NCBI RefSeq assembly: GCF_017357005.1
Contig: NZ_CP071589.1
Span: 186,001 to 250,000 of the forward strand
Direction of reading: 5' to 3'
Source: Staphylococcus simiae
Lineage (GTDB): Bacteria; Bacillota; Bacilli; Staphylococcales; Staphylococcaceae
Length of the DNA stretch: 64,000 bases
In this document: positions 16,746-27,285 of the stretch, piece after piece
How the letters are laid out: every line of letters starts with the position of its first letter
Numbering within the stretch: the first letter of the stretch is position 1
Notes under the pieces: model-generated
Database searches by the model: none
The model's input: the letters and a program-made list of their open reading frames with translations, nothing else
Told to the model about the DNA's origin: nothing
Position numbers and translations under genes: made by a program

Positions 16746-18032
16746 ATGAAATTATCTTTAGATATAAATACAGATTATGAAGTTACAACTCTTTCAGATT
16801 TACCAAAATTAAAAATTGTTATGGAGAGCTTAAACATGAAAATTAATAAAAGTGAAATCGCAAGACAAATGAATGTAGATCGAAGAACAATAGATAAATA
16901 TTTAAATGGCTTTAAACCTTCGGTTAATCGAAAAAAACAATCTAAAATTGATCCCTATTATGATTTAATAAAAGAATTGTTGTCTGAAGAATGTGAACAG
17001 AAATTCTTTTATAAACGCGTGTTATGGCAATACCTTAAAGATAATCATGGTCTAAATTGTGCGTATTCCACATTTAGAACATATATAAGAAAACATGATT
17101 TATTCAATAATTATTTTAAAAAAGGACGACAAAAGTCAACGCCTGTTGGAACAACTAGATTTGAAACAAAACCAGGTTGCCAAGCTCAATTTGATTGGAA
17201 GGAAGATATAAGATTTAAAACGAAGGATCATCAAGAGGTATCTTTAAATATTGGTGTTTTACTCCTGTCATATTCACGCTTCAAAATTATGCAAGTTACG
17301 ATGAGTAAATCATTAGATGTATTACTTAATTTAATGGTTCAAGCTTTTGAATCTATTGAAGGTGTTCCAGAGGAACTTGTTACAGATAATATGAAAACAG
17401 TGATGAGTCAACCTAGGACTGAAACGTTTAGTGGACAAGTTAATCCTAAATTCAAACAATTCGCTGATGATTTTAATTTTAAAGTGAAGCCGTGTATAGC
17501 TGGTCGTCCTAGAACGAAAGGTAAAGTTGAATCCATTATGAAAATATTAGATGAAATTCATGCCTATCAAGGACAATTATACTTACATGAAATTCCACAA
17601 TTTATTGACGAATTAAATGATCGTTTGAATTACTCAGTGCATAATGGGACAGGAAAAATACCAATTATTGAAGTAAAAAAAGAAAAGAGCTTCTTACAGC
17701 CATTACCCAATGTCCATGTAAGAAACTCATATAAAGTAGAACATAAATATTTGAAAGTCAATCGTTCGAATATGATTACATATCGCTCCAATCAGTACTC
17801 AGTTCCTGCTGAATACTATGGAAAAACGGTTGAAGTTCAAGTTTATGATCAACGTTTGTTTGTTTATTATAACACCAAATTAATCGTTGAGCATCCTATT
17901 ACCCATCATAAATTAAATTATCAGCAACAACACTATTTAGAAACGCTAGCTGTCTCCTATGGAGACCATGATGATATTAATCAGCTGGCCTTAGATAATT
18001 TAAAAACGATAGGAGAGATGTATGATGAATAA
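16746..18032 (+). CDS. istA: IS21 transposase IstA
   Basis: This 428-residue DDE transposase belongs to the IS21 family. An N-terminal HTH spans about residues 34-56 (INKSEIARQMNVDRRTIDKYL). The integrase core has FDWKED with Asp near 153, VTDNMKT with Asp near 217 and the Glu of GRPRTKGKVESIM near 263. The C-terminal Mu-type domain contains YRSNQYSVPAEYYGKTVEV. TTGAGGTGAATAACA precedes the ATG. The stop overlaps the start of istB by 11 bp, which suggests translational coupling. No frameshift is seen. Confidence 0.95.
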   Translation: MKLSLDINTDYEVTTLSDLPKLKIVMESLNMKINKSEIARQMNVDRRTIDKYLNGFKPSVNRKKQSKIDPYYDLIKELLSEECEQKFFYKRVLWQYLKDNHGLNCAYSTFRTYIRKHDLFNNYFKKGRQKSTPVGTTRFETKPGCQAQFDWKEDIRFKTKDHQEVSLNIGVLLLSYSRFKIMQVTMSKSLDVLLNLMVQAFESIEGVPEELVTDNMKTVMSQPRTETFSGQVNPKFKQFADDFNFKVKPCIAGRPRTKGKVESIMKILDEIHAYQGQLYLHEIPQFIDELNDRLNYSVHNGTGKIPIIEVKKEKSFLQPLPNVHVRNSYKVEHKYLKVNRSNMITYRSNQYSVPAEYYGKTVEVQVYDQRLFVYYNTKLIVEHPITHHKLNYQQQHYLETLAVSYGDHDDINQLALDNLKTIGEMYDE

Positions 18033-18789
18033 TATTACTAACTACCAACGTTTAAAAGATAATCTGTCATATCTAAAAATGAATCAAATGATTACTCATT
18101 TAGATGAAGTGATAGATTTTAGTATCACTAACGATTTATCATTTATTGATACTTTAATTAAATTGAGTGATTATGAAATCGCAGTTAAAGAAAAGAATAT
18201 GATTGAATCAATGGTTAAGGTAGCAGCATTCCCTTTTAAAAAGGAACTGTGCGACTTTGACTTTTCATTCCAACCTAACGTCAATAAACAAGAAATCGTA
18301 GATTTTACTCATTTACGATTTATAGAAAACCATCAGAATATTGTCTTTTTAGGTCCAAGTGGTGTAGGTAAAACCCATTTAGCTACATCAATTGGTATGT
18401 CAGCAGCGAAAAAAAGAGTAAGTACGTATTTCATTAAATGTCATGATTTAATACAAAATTTGAAAAAATCTCAATTAGAGAATCGGTTAGAAAATAGACT
18501 CAAGCACTATAGTAAATATAAATTACTAATTATTGATGAAATAGGCTATTTACCTATTGATAGTGAAGATGCCAAACTCTTTTTCCAACTGATTGATTTA
18601 AGATATGAGAAGAAAAGTACCATTTTTACTACAAATATTAATTTCAATTTATGGAATGAAATATTTGAAGACCCTAAAATAGCTAATGCCATTTTAGATC
18701 GCATATTACATCACTCAAATGTCATAAAAATAACTGGGAAGTCTTATCGGTTAAAAGACCATTTTGTGAAAGTTGAAAAGACAGAATGA
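18022..18789 (+). CDS. istB: IS21 helper ATPase IstB
   Basis: This 255-residue DnaC-like AAA+ ATPase directs IstA to target DNA. The Walker A motif is LGPSGVGKTHLA (about residues 112-123) and Walker B is LLIIDEIGYLP (about 171-181). ARFANAIL-like sensor residues appear as IANAILDRILHHS near the C-terminus. GGAGAGATG precedes tandem ATG codons at 18022 and 18025. It overlaps istA in the usual IS21 arrangement and is intact. Confidence 0.95.
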   Translation: MMNNITNYQRLKDNLSYLKMNQMITHLDEVIDFSITNDLSFIDTLIKLSDYEIAVKEKNMIESMVKVAAFPFKKELCDFDFSFQPNVNKQEIVDFTHLRFIENHQNIVFLGPSGVGKTHLATSIGMSAAKKRVSTYFIKCHDLIQNLKKSQLENRLENRLKHYSKYKLLIIDEIGYLPIDSEDAKLFFQLIDLRYEKKSTIFTTNINFNLWNEIFEDPKIANAILDRILHHSNVIKITGKSYRLKDHFVKVEKTE

Positions 18790-18845
18790 CATTTTTGTAC
18801 ATTCTTAAACAATCATTTTTGTACATTCTTTTATTGACATTTACA

Positions 18846-18851
18846 ACCAGG
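18846..18851. repeat. IS21 target-site duplication, right
   Basis: Second copy of ACCAGG, directly after the CA end of the element. Confidence 0.85.
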
Positions 18852-19200
18852 TACCTTTAAAGAGATTATATCAGAAATTAATCAAGTAACACGAGGGTGG
18901 ATAAATTACTTTGGTAAAGGATTTATTACAGGTTTTGTAACGAAGTTACAATCATGGTTAAACCGACGCATTAGACAACTAATCCTCAAAAGATGGAAAA
19001 GAATAAAAACCAAATATAAGATGTTACGTAAGTATGGACTTGACCATAAGAGTGCAATGAAAATTGCCAATTCAAGAAAGAAATACTGGCGCTTATCATC
19101 AACGCATGAAGTTCATCGTGCACTTACAACAAAACGTCTCTACAAGTGGGGGTTAGAACCATTAACCCAACTCGCAGAGACGGCTTACGCAAGATATTGA
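18852..19200 (+). pseudogene. ltrA: Group II intron maturase, 3' part
   Basis: Reading on from the right target copy, the maturase frame resumes as GTFKEIISEINQVTRGWINYF, the conserved group II maturase-specific (GIIM) motif. It continues to LKRWKRIKTKYK, YWRLSSTHEVHRALTTKRL and a final LAETAYARY with a TGA at 19198. About 115 residues of the X/thumb and C-terminal region are present without damage. It has no start of its own and is stranded by the IS. Confidence 0.93.
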
Positions 19201-19276
19201 ACCGCCGAGTACGGAACCGTACGCTCGGTGGTGTGAGAGGACGGATAATCAAATAATGGTTATCCTCCTACTCGAT
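19199..19276 (+). ncRNA. Group II intron domains V and VI
   Basis: CCGAGTACG-GAAC-CGTACGCTCGG forms the compact domain V hairpin with a GAAC-type tetraloop and a two-base CG bulge. A CGC next to its base is a candidate for the class C catalytic triad. A following GGATAATC/GGTTATCC stem with an unpaired A would be domain VI, ending CCTACTCGAT. Confidence 0.75.
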
Positions 19277-19329
19277 GTTGAAATTAATTAGGTATAGAAA
19301 ACGCAGAAAGTGTAAAGTTATTATAAAAA

Positions 19330-19345
19330 TGTGAAATAAATCACA
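19330..19345. promoter_or_regulatory. Rex operator 1 of ldh1
   Basis: TGTGAAATAAATCACA matches the redox repressor Rex consensus TTGTGAAWWWWTTCACAA closely. It lies just upstream of the ldh1 -35 box. In S. aureus, Rex is known to repress ldh1 until the NADH/NAD ratio rises. Confidence 0.88.
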
Positions 19346-19353
19346 ATTAATAA

Positions 19354-19382
19354 TTGACCGTTATTTATATGCGTGTTACATT
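19354..19382 (+). promoter_or_regulatory. ldh1 promoter
   Basis: TTGACC (19354-19359) and TACATT (19377-19382) are 17 bp apart. The expected start site near 19389 falls at the edge of the second Rex site. Confidence 0.65.
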
Positions 19383-19387
19383 CTATA

Positions 19388-19403
19388 TGTGAAATAAATC
19401 ACA
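19388..19403. promoter_or_regulatory. Rex operator 2 of ldh1
   Basis: A second exact TGTGAAATAAATCACA lies 58 bp downstream of the first, over the predicted start of transcription, where bound Rex would block initiation. Confidence 0.88.
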
Positions 19404-19526
19404 AAGTTTTATTTGATTATTAAATATGAAGGAATTAGTTAAAGTTAGAGGTGTTAATGGCACCTTAAAGATAATGAAATAGTAAACCATCAAAGGTTTA
19501 GACAACAATATTAAAGGGAGTTTTAA

Positions 19527-20483
<957 letters not shown>

Positions 20484-20534
20484 TTAGAAAGTCGTCATCT
20501 ACCAAGACTTAATATAAACCATACCCCATAATGA

Positions 20535-20580
20535 GAGACTATTTGATACACTGATGTATTTCAAATAGTCTCATTTTTAT
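20535..20580 (+). terminator. ldh1 terminator
   Basis: GAGACTATTTGA pairs with TCAAATAGTCTC and is followed by ATTTTTAT. Confidence 0.88.
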
Positions 20581-20681
20581 GTCAAAAATGACTTGCTAAC
20601 AAACCAAGTTGATATAGTAAATTTTAGACGAAGTAACAAATTTTGAATTTGTTTTAGAGAAAATGACAATGCGTATCGTTA

Positions 20682-20695
20682 TAATAACGTTTACA
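20682..20695. promoter_or_regulatory. Candidate CcpA (cre) site
   Basis: Read on the minus strand, TGTAAACGTTATTA matches the cre consensus TGWAANCGNTNWCA at 13 of 14 positions. It lies about 85 bp before the nucleoside hydrolase start and suggests carbon catabolite control. Confidence 0.55.
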
Positions 20696-20777
20696 ATAAA
20701 TGTTAAAGGTGACATCAGTGATAAGGTTATGATGAACTATAGAATTTTATAATATTTAGGAAAGGTGTGTTGTAGTA

Positions 20778-21719
20778 ATGTCGACAAAGATAATTATGGA
20801 TTGTGATCCAGGGCATGATGATGCTATAGCCTTAATTTTAGCAGGAGCCGCAAACAGTACATTAGATATATTAGCAGTAACTACGGTTGCTGGAAATCAA
20901 GCAGTAGAGAAAAATACTACGAACGCGTTGAATGTGCTAGATATAATGGGACGTGATGATATTGATGTAGCAGTTGGAGCAAATCGACCGTTGATCAAAG
21001 AAGCAGCATTTGCAGCTGAAATACATGGTGAAAGTGGCTTAGATGGACCAACACTTCCAGATAAACCAGCTAAAGAACCACTTAAGCAAGCGGCTGCCGA
21101 TGTTATTATTCATCATGTTACAACTAGTTCAGAGCCAGTGACTATCGTTGCGACGGGCCCTTTAACGAATGTCGCGACAGCATTAATTCGTCGACCTGAC
21201 ATTGCAGATAATATAGCTTCTATCACTCTAATGGGCGGTGGTACGTTTGGTAATTGGACACCTACAGCAGAATTTAATATATGGGTAGATGCAGAAGCTG
21301 CAAAACGTGTTTTTGAGAGTGGTATACGTATCAATGTCTTTGGCTTAGACGTCACACACCAAGTCTTAGCAACTGATCAAGTGATTGAGCGCTTTAGTCA
21401 TATAGATAACGATGTTGCACAATTTGTCGTAGAATTATTACGCTTTTTCAAATCAACTTATAAAAAATTTTTTGATATGGACGGCGGACCTATTCATGAT
21501 GCATGTACAATTTTATATTTATTGCATCCAGAAGTATTTACAATGCAACATGTGAATATTGATATAGAACATCAAAGTGACTTAACTTATGGCACCATGT
21601 CAGTAGATTTAAATCGTGTTACTGGTAAAGCTGCGAATGCTTATTTTGCAACTGAGGTTGATGTGGAGCAAGTATGGAATATTATGGAAGAAGCGTTACA
21701 GACATACGATAAACAATAA
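20778..21719 (+). CDS. Inosine-uridine-type nucleoside hydrolase
   Basis: This 313-residue enzyme splits ribonucleosides into ribose and base. The signature DCDPGHDDA (residues 8-16) supplies the calcium-binding aspartates. Other family blocks are VATGPLTNVATAL (near 124-136), MGGG, EFNIWVDAEAA (near 164-174) and DGGPIHDACTI with the conserved His-Asp. This pattern fits the RihA/RihB/IunH group; specificity cannot be read. AAAGGTGTG precedes the ATG. A likely cre site lies upstream. The gene stands alone, with a hairpin after it. Confidence 0.93.
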   Translation: MSTKIIMDCDPGHDDAIALILAGAANSTLDILAVTTVAGNQAVEKNTTNALNVLDIMGRDDIDVAVGANRPLIKEAAFAAEIHGESGLDGPTLPDKPAKEPLKQAAADVIIHHVTTSSEPVTIVATGPLTNVATALIRRPDIADNIASITLMGGGTFGNWTPTAEFNIWVDAEAAKRVFESGIRINVFGLDVTHQVLATDQVIERFSHIDNDVAQFVVELLRFFKSTYKKFFDMDGGPIHDACTILYLLHPEVFTMQHVNIDIEHQSDLTYGTMSVDLNRVTGKAANAYFATEVDVEQVWNIMEEALQTYDKQ

Positions 21720-21742
21720 CATAATAAAATAATGACTGGATG

Positions 21743-21773
21743 ACAGCTTGGAACGAGTGATGTTTCGAGCTGT
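21743..21773 (+). terminator. Hairpin after nucleoside hydrolase gene
   Basis: ACAGCTTGGAAC pairs with GTTTCGAGCTGT and is followed by a T-rich stretch. Confidence 0.6.
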
Positions 21774-21986
21774 TGTTCTGTTTGTACAATTTGATTCTAT
21801 GGCGGGTCATGTTGGCAAGGTGATTGCCTATGTATCTTGATAGATGTATTGTCTTGATTAATAAATGACATTAACTATAGATAGTCATTATGAATACTGC
21901 TAAAATAGGTTTGTTTTGATTATAAGAAAAAATTAGTTGTTTATATGGAATGTACATATAAATATAAAAATTTGAAAGGAGCAAAT

Positions 21987-23438
21987 ATGAACAACAAAAT
22001 AAAAAATGAATGGTTTAAAGACCCTAAGACCAATATATTAGCAGGTATCGTCGTTGCACTAGCATTAATACCAGAAGCGATTGCCTTTTCTATCATTGCA
22101 GGCGTGGATCCGATGATTGGTTTATATGCTTCTTTCATTATTGCAGTCGTTAGTGCCTTTGTAGGTGGAAGACCAGCTATGATATCAGCAGCAACCGGTG
22201 CGGTAGCGTTAATTGTGACACCACTAGTTAAAGACTACGGTCTGGATTATTTAATTGCTGCGACTATTTTAATGGGAGTCATTCAATTAATACTAGGCAT
22301 ATTTAAAGTGGGGCAACTTATTAAATTTATCCCCAATTCTGTCATGATTGGTTTCGTCAATGCCTTAGCAATTATGATATTTATGGCACAAATTGAACAT
22401 ATTTTTGGTATTTCAATAGATACATATATTTATGTCATAGTAACCTTACTTATTATTTATGTATTGCCACGTTATTTTACAGCTATTCCCGCACCATTAA
22501 TCGCGATTATCATATTGACCATTGTATCCATGACAACAGGTTCTAATGTACATACTGTAGGCGATTTAGGTGATATTAAACGTACATTACCGCAATTAGT
22601 TATTCCTAATGTGCCTTTTAATCTGGATACCTTAAAAATTATTTTACCTTATTCTGCGTCAATGGCTATTGTCGGCTTAGTTGAAAGTTTATTAACTTCA
22701 AAATTAATAGATACGGTCACAGATACATCAAGTAATAAAAATAGAGAATCACGTGGTCAAGGAATTGCTAATATTTTTTCCGGTATGTTTGGTGCTATGG
22801 GTGGGTGTGCCATGATTGGCCAATCGATGATTAATGTGCGTTCTGGAGCTACTACAAGATTATCAACATTGACAGCAGGTACAGTCTTGATGTTTATGAT
22901 TATTGTGTTAGGAAACTTTGTCGTTCAAATTCCTATGCCAATCTTAGCTAGTATTATGGTAATGGTGTCAGTAGGAACATTTGATTGGAAGTCATTTAAA
23001 TATTTAGTTAAAGCGCCTAAGACAGATGCTATAGTGATGTTATTGACTGTCATCATCGTACTTGCAACACATAATTTAGCTATAGGTGTGGTGATTGGTG
23101 TTATTTTAAGTGCTTTATTCTTTGCTACGAAAATTTCACATATAAAAGTGGATAAACATGTAGAAGGTATGGATATATACTATTACTTGAGAGGACCAGT
23201 ATTCTTTGCATCAGTTGAATCGATAATGAAGCAAATCGATATACATGAACAAGATCGTACAATCACACTTGATTTTCAACAAGCAAAATTGTGGGATGAT
23301 TCAGCAGTCAATGCAATAGATACTTTAGTGGATAAATTAAAACTTCAACACAACACAGTTTATGTCATCAACTTAGATGAACACAGTCAAAGTATGATTA
23401 AAAAGTTAAGCACCATAGATGAAGCCTCTATATTATAA
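21987..23438 (+). CDS. SulP-family anion transporter with STAS domain
   Basis: The ATG at 21987 has AAAGGAG at the right distance and gives 483 residues; a frame-extending ATG at 21945 lacks one. Residues 14-380 hold about 12-14 membrane segments with the SulP blocks [10 protein letters not shown] and [11 protein letters not shown] at the start. Residues 385-483 form a cytoplasmic STAS domain ([33 protein letters not shown]). SulP proteins carry sulfate, bicarbonate or dicarboxylates; the substrate here is not evident. It is monocistronic and followed by a strong terminator. Confidence 0.92.
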   Translation: MNNKIKNEWFKDPKTNILAGIVVALALIPEAIAFSIIAGVDPMIGLYASFIIAVVSAFVGGRPAMISAATGAVALIVTPLVKDYGLDYLIAATILMGVIQLILGIFKVGQLIKFIPNSVMIGFVNALAIMIFMAQIEHIFGISIDTYIYVIVTLLIIYVLPRYFTAIPAPLIAIIILTIVSMTTGSNVHTVGDLGDIKRTLPQLVIPNVPFNLDTLKIILPYSASMAIVGLVESLLTSKLIDTVTDTSSNKNRESRGQGIANIFSGMFGAMGGCAMIGQSMINVRSGATTRLSTLTAGTVLMFMIIVLGNFVVQIPMPILASIMVMVSVGTFDWKSFKYLVKAPKTDAIVMLLTVIIVLATHNLAIGVVIGVILSALFFATKISHIKVDKHVEGMDIYYYLRGPVFFASVESIMKQIDIHEQDRTITLDFQQAKLWDDSAVNAIDTLVDKLKLQHNTVYVINLDEHSQSMIKKLSTIDEASIL

Positions 23439-23469
23439 AGTCACATAACAACTTCAACGTATAAATACA

Positions 23470-23512
23470 AAGCTAGCAGAAGGATTACCCTAATCCCTCG
23501 CTAGCTTTTTTG
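23470..23512 (+). terminator. Terminator of the SulP gene
   Basis: AAGCTAGCAGAAGGATTA pairs with TAATCCCTCGCTAGCTT, followed by TTTTTT. Confidence 0.9.
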
Positions 23513-23650
23513 TTGTTTTGTAGATTGATTTTAGCCAGTAGTACCTTCGTGTACGATTTTAATTGTTTCATTAATATGCAAGTTGGAATCTACGACACGA
23601 CTTTTAAAAGAATTATATCTGCCTCGCTTCCCCAAACAATACTAATCTAC

Positions 23651-24928
23651 CTAAGATTTATTAAAGACATCTCCATAGACGAAGTCATCGTCTTTTCTTA
23701 ACGTGAAGTAACCAAAAATGCCAGCGATACAAATGATGATGGCAATAACGAAAAATGTTGGTTGATAGCCAAGATGGTCTCTTAAGATACCGAGTGGGCT
23801 AGATAATATGACTTGACCGATTTGTGCAGAGACATTGTAGCCAATCATGTAAATAACTGCAGATAATTTTGTATCAAAATGTAATGTAATATAACGGAAC
23901 ATAGGTAAGACAAAAAATGGTATTTCTAAAGCTTGAAACATTTTAATCACTGAAGCACTGTACGGACTTGAAATGATACTAGATACCCCAATACGTATAA
24001 ACATAATTGATACACCAATCAATATCGTTCGTTTGACTCCAATTTTGTGCATAATTAATGGAACAACACCCATCATTATAGCTTCGAAAAATACTTGAAT
24101 TGAATTAATTGTGCCGTATGCTTTATGGCCTAAACTAGCAGATGAAAATAAGTCAGTATAAAATTCAGGAAACATTTGTTGTTCAAAAATGGTATAAAAC
24201 GACCAAGAAAACATAGTGAAAATAATAATTTTCCAAATATCTTTAACTTTTAATAAAAAAAGCATCGATGTTATAGACGGAACCGGTTCCATATAACCTG
24301 AACTATTCCCCGAATCATTACTTGTTTGTGGCACGGTTTTCCATAACGAAAGAACAAGTAAGAGTACTAGACCAAGGACAGAACCTAACCAGAAATTTAA
24401 GTAAGGATTAATATTAAAAATAAAACCAGCGATGAGTGCCACGATAGCATAGCCAAATGTGCCCCAAGCACGAGCTTGACCATAATTAAAGTGGTAAGTT
24501 CGACTCATTTTTTCACTAACAGCTTCGAATAAACCTATAGCCGCTAAAAATCCACTTGATAAGAATATAGAACCAACAGCGATAGCGAGCCCAAATGTAT
24601 GTTGAATTAAAGGAACAAAGACCCATATAAAAAAGGGTGCTACTAACGTAGATAGGCATGAACAGACAATTAATAGTCCACGCTTTAACTGCAATTTATC
24701 TTGAATGACGCCATAAATGAAGACGAAAATCAATGTGACAAATGAATTAGTTGTAAAGATTAAACCTACGTTACTACCATTCAAACCCAAACCTTGATCT
24801 TTAGAAGTTAACCAAATTTGAAAAAATGACCACCATATACCCCAAGATGCAAACAATAGCATCAATATCAATGATGTTTGAATATAAGATTGTCTACTTG
24901 TAGCAGTCTTCATCTTATGACTTTGCAT
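23651..24928 (-). CDS. LacY-type oligosaccharide:H+ symporter
   Basis: This 425-residue membrane protein of 12 helices belongs to the oligosaccharide/proton symporter group of the MFS (LacY, RafB, CscB). Family signs are the first helix FASWGIWWSFFQIWL, the SxxGL.F...N block GLIFTTNSFVTLIF, and QARAWGTFGYA near residue 146. A central loop of about 20 residues is polar. The sugar is uncertain. No glycosidase lies next to it, although the galactitol PTS genes diverge from it. AGGTGGG precedes the ATG. Confidence 0.9.
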   Translation of the reverse strand: MQSHKMKTATSRQSYIQTSLILMLLFASWGIWWSFFQIWLTSKDQGLGLNGSNVGLIFTTNSFVTLIFVFIYGVIQDKLQLKRGLLIVCSCLSTLVAPFFIWVFVPLIQHTFGLAIAVGSIFLSSGFLAAIGLFEAVSEKMSRTYHFNYGQARAWGTFGYAIVALIAGFIFNINPYLNFWLGSVLGLVLLLVLSLWKTVPQTSNDSGNSSGYMEPVPSITSMLFLLKVKDIWKIIIFTMFSWSFYTIFEQQMFPEFYTDLFSSASLGHKAYGTINSIQVFFEAIMMGVVPLIMHKIGVKRTILIGVSIMFIRIGVSSIISSPYSASVIKMFQALEIPFFVLPMFRYITLHFDTKLSAVIYMIGYNVSAQIGQVILSSPLGILRDHLGYQPTFFVIAIIICIAGIFGYFTLRKDDDFVYGDVFNKS

Positions 24929-25106
24929 TATCCCACCTACTTTTAAAAGTTAACAATATCTTAAAGATATTAACCTCTTTTACAGGCTATAGCAATATAT
25001 TTTTACTGCGAACTGTTATTGTTATCCATTTTGTCATAATTAATAACTTAAAAAATTCAGAAAGAATAACTACGCATTATAATGAAAAAGTTAGCAAATC
25101 ACAATG

Positions 25107-25152
25107 ATGTACATCGTCATCACATGAATATGTGTTCAAAGCATGTACATCG
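25107..25152. promoter_or_regulatory. Direct repeat before the galactitol PTS regulator
   Basis: ATGTACATCG occurs at 25107-25116 and 25143-25152, 36 bp apart. Each is followed by a related TCATCAC or GTGATG arm. It lies 50-100 bp upstream of the PRD regulator gene and is a reasonable candidate for its own binding site. Confidence 0.45.
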
Positions 25153-25203
25153 GTGTGATGTCTGATGATAAATTAGGCTTAGGTGCTCAAGGGAGGATCA
25201 TAT

Positions 25204-27285
25204 ATGGATGTGGACAATCAACAAATACTTAAAGAAATTGCATTGAATCCAACCATTCAAGGTAAAGAGCTTGAAACAATTTTTGCATTATCTAGAAGAC
25301 AACTCGGTTATCGAATTCAAAAAATTAATATTTGGTTAGAAAACGAAGGCTATCCAAAATTAGAACGAACGAGTCAAGGTAACTTCATTGTGAGTTTAGA
25401 AGTGATTAAATTATTTAAACACGAACACGATACGCAAGATTTAACGGATCCGGTGAATCAAATATTTAGTATCGCTAAGCGACGTTATTATTTAATGTTG
25501 ATGCTTTTTAGTAAGGAGAATGCATCATCTTTAAATCATTTTGCTATTGATTTACAAGTGAGTAAGAACACGATTATTCATGATATTAATTACATTCGCC
25601 AGTACTTACAAGATCAAGGCCTAAAACTTAAATATTCTAGGAGAAATGGTTACGAAATGATTGGTGATGAAATTGAAATACGTCGTTTTCTTTTTAAATT
25701 AATCAATCAACGTGATGATTATGAACTTACTAAGAGTGAGATGTTGAAAGCATTAAATTTAACCTTTGAAGATATAGATGTTCAAAAAAAGAGGTTGAAA
25801 GATGTCGAGCAATTTTTGAAAAGTCGCTTTATTGATAAATCACTGAGTGCATTACCCTATGTATTAAGTATAATTCAACGACGCATTCATGATGGTTTGA
25901 TTGTTAATCCTTTGAACATAAACTATCAATATTTAAAAGATACTAAAGAATATCAAGCGACTGAGATTATTACACAGCATTTTACAGATATTCCAGAAGC
26001 AGAAAAATTGTATCTTACGTTACATCTATTATCTACAAGTGTACAATGGGTTGATTTAAATGATACGCATAGCTTACCTGAATTAGAAGCGGCAATTAAA
26101 CAAATGATTCATTACTTTGAGCAAATTACCTTCATTAATATAGAAGATAAAGCCAAGTTAACACAGCAGTTGTTATTACATTTAACACCCGCATTTTATC
26201 GTATTAAATATAATTTAACTGATCGTGATGAGTTAGTTGACCCACTTCAAGGTAACTATCAAGAGCTATTTCACATGGTGAAACAAGCAAGTACGCCATT
26301 AACTGAATATTTAGGTAAAGCATTACCAGATAATGAATTATCCTATCTAACGATGTTATTTGGTGGCAGTTTGAGACGCCAAGATGAAAATTTTGAAGGG
26401 AAAATTAAAGCCATTATTGTTTGTACGCAAGGGACATCGGTATCACAAATGATGTTGTACGAACTTCGTAATTTATTCCCTGAGATGATCTTTTTGGACG
26501 CTATTTCATTAAGAGAATTTGAAGATTATGCGCTTGATTATGACATTATATTTTCACCGATGTTCGTCTTAACACATAAAAAGTTATTTATTACTAAGGC
26601 GTCACTATCAGATGTGGAACAACGTAAATTACGCAAAGAAGTTATGAAATTTATTAACAAAGAGTCTGCTGATATTGATAACGAAATCAATAAATTAATG
26701 GCACTTATTGAACGCACAACAACAGTTAATGACATTAGTGAACTACGCGAAGGGTTGGAAGATTTTATCGTTAATTTTAATTCTTTAACTACGATAAACA
26801 GTTCAATCTTAACGAATAATCGTGAATTAGATTTAGCAGATTTAATACCAGCCAGACATATCAGAAAAGAATATAAAGTTCGTGATATCAATGATGCCAT
26901 TACTAAAGCAAGTGAATCATTAGTTAGCAATCATTTCATTAATCAAGACTATATAACAGAAATGCAACAAGTATTTGATGATTCATATATGGTGATTATG
27001 CAAAATATTGCTATACCTCATGCCTACTCTGAAACAAATGTACATAAAACGGCAATGAGTATGTTGATATTACAAGAACCAGTGATAATGTCTGATGGCA
27101 CACCTATTCATATCATTGTGCCAATAGCTGCTGTTGATAAAGTTGCACATTTAAGAGCACTATTACAGCTTAGAGATTTAGCTCAAGATAATGAAGCGGT
27201 TGACAGAGTCATACACAGTCGTAAAAATTCTGAAATTAATACTATTTTAAAGGAATTTTCTAATAAAGAAATGAGGGAGTCTTGA
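25204..27285 (+). CDS. PRD-containing PTS regulator (BglG/MtlR type) of the galactitol genes
   Basis: From the ATG at 25204 (GGGAGGA upstream) this is a 693-residue multidomain activator. N-terminal HTH domains cover about residues 1-165. Two PTS regulation domains with conserved His residues cover about 185-390 (second: ALPDNELSYLTMLFGG). An EIIB-like domain starts at KAIIVCTQGTSVSQM, near 402. An EIIA domain of fructose/mannitol type follows from about 545 (IPHAYSETNVHKTAMSM). PTS phosphorylation of these domains tunes activity to sugar supply. The stop overlaps the EIIA start of the next gene (TGATG), so it is translationally coupled to the operon it likely controls. Confidence 0.92.
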   Translation: MDVDNQQILKEIALNPTIQGKELETIFALSRRQLGYRIQKINIWLENEGYPKLERTSQGNFIVSLEVIKLFKHEHDTQDLTDPVNQIFSIAKRRYYLMLMLFSKENASSLNHFAIDLQVSKNTIIHDINYIRQYLQDQGLKLKYSRRNGYEMIGDEIEIRRFLFKLINQRDDYELTKSEMLKALNLTFEDIDVQKKRLKDVEQFLKSRFIDKSLSALPYVLSIIQRRIHDGLIVNPLNINYQYLKDTKEYQATEIITQHFTDIPEAEKLYLTLHLLSTSVQWVDLNDTHSLPELEAAIKQMIHYFEQITFINIEDKAKLTQQLLLHLTPAFYRIKYNLTDRDELVDPLQGNYQELFHMVKQASTPLTEYLGKALPDNELSYLTMLFGGSLRRQDENFEGKIKAIIVCTQGTSVSQMMLYELRNLFPEMIFLDAISLREFEDYALDYDIIFSPMFVLTHKKLFITKASLSDVEQRKLRKEVMKFINKESADIDNEINKLMALIERTTTVNDISELREGLEDFIVNFNSLTTINSSILTNNRELDLADLIPARHIRKEYKVRDINDAITKASESLVSNHFINQDYITEMQQVFDDSYMVIMQNIAIPHAYSETNVHKTAMSMLILQEPVIMSDGTPIHIIVPIAAVDKVAHLRALLQLRDLAQDNEAVDRVIHSRKNSEINTILKEFSNKEMRES

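Larger units (their letters stand above)
16655..18845 (+). mobile_element. IS21-family insertion sequence
   Basis: The element is 2191 bp with TG...CA ends. The ends align as inverted repeats: TGGAAATGATAATTTAATAA on the left and TGTAAATGTCAATAAAAGAA on the right, continuing for more than 50 bp. Each end holds two copies of an ATGTACA box, the multiple internal repeats typical of IS21 (left boxes near 16674 and 16698). It carries istA and istB in overlapping order and sits in a group II intron maturase gene with a 6-bp duplication. Confidence 0.93.
15215..19276 (+). mobile_element. Group II intron (IIC-like), interrupted by an IS21-family element
   Basis: The 5' end GTGCGCCCGGCATGGG fits the group II consensus GTGYG. 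About 490 bp of structured RNA sequence precede the maturase gene. After the maturase, a domain V hairpin (19203-19230) and a domain VI-like stem lead to the 3' end CCTACTCGAT near 19276. The target is a terminator hairpin and the domain V region contains a CGC triad candidate, both typical of class C. Without the 2.2-kb IS the intron would be about 1.87 kb. The 3' end is placed by analogy and may shift a few bases. Confidence 0.85.
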
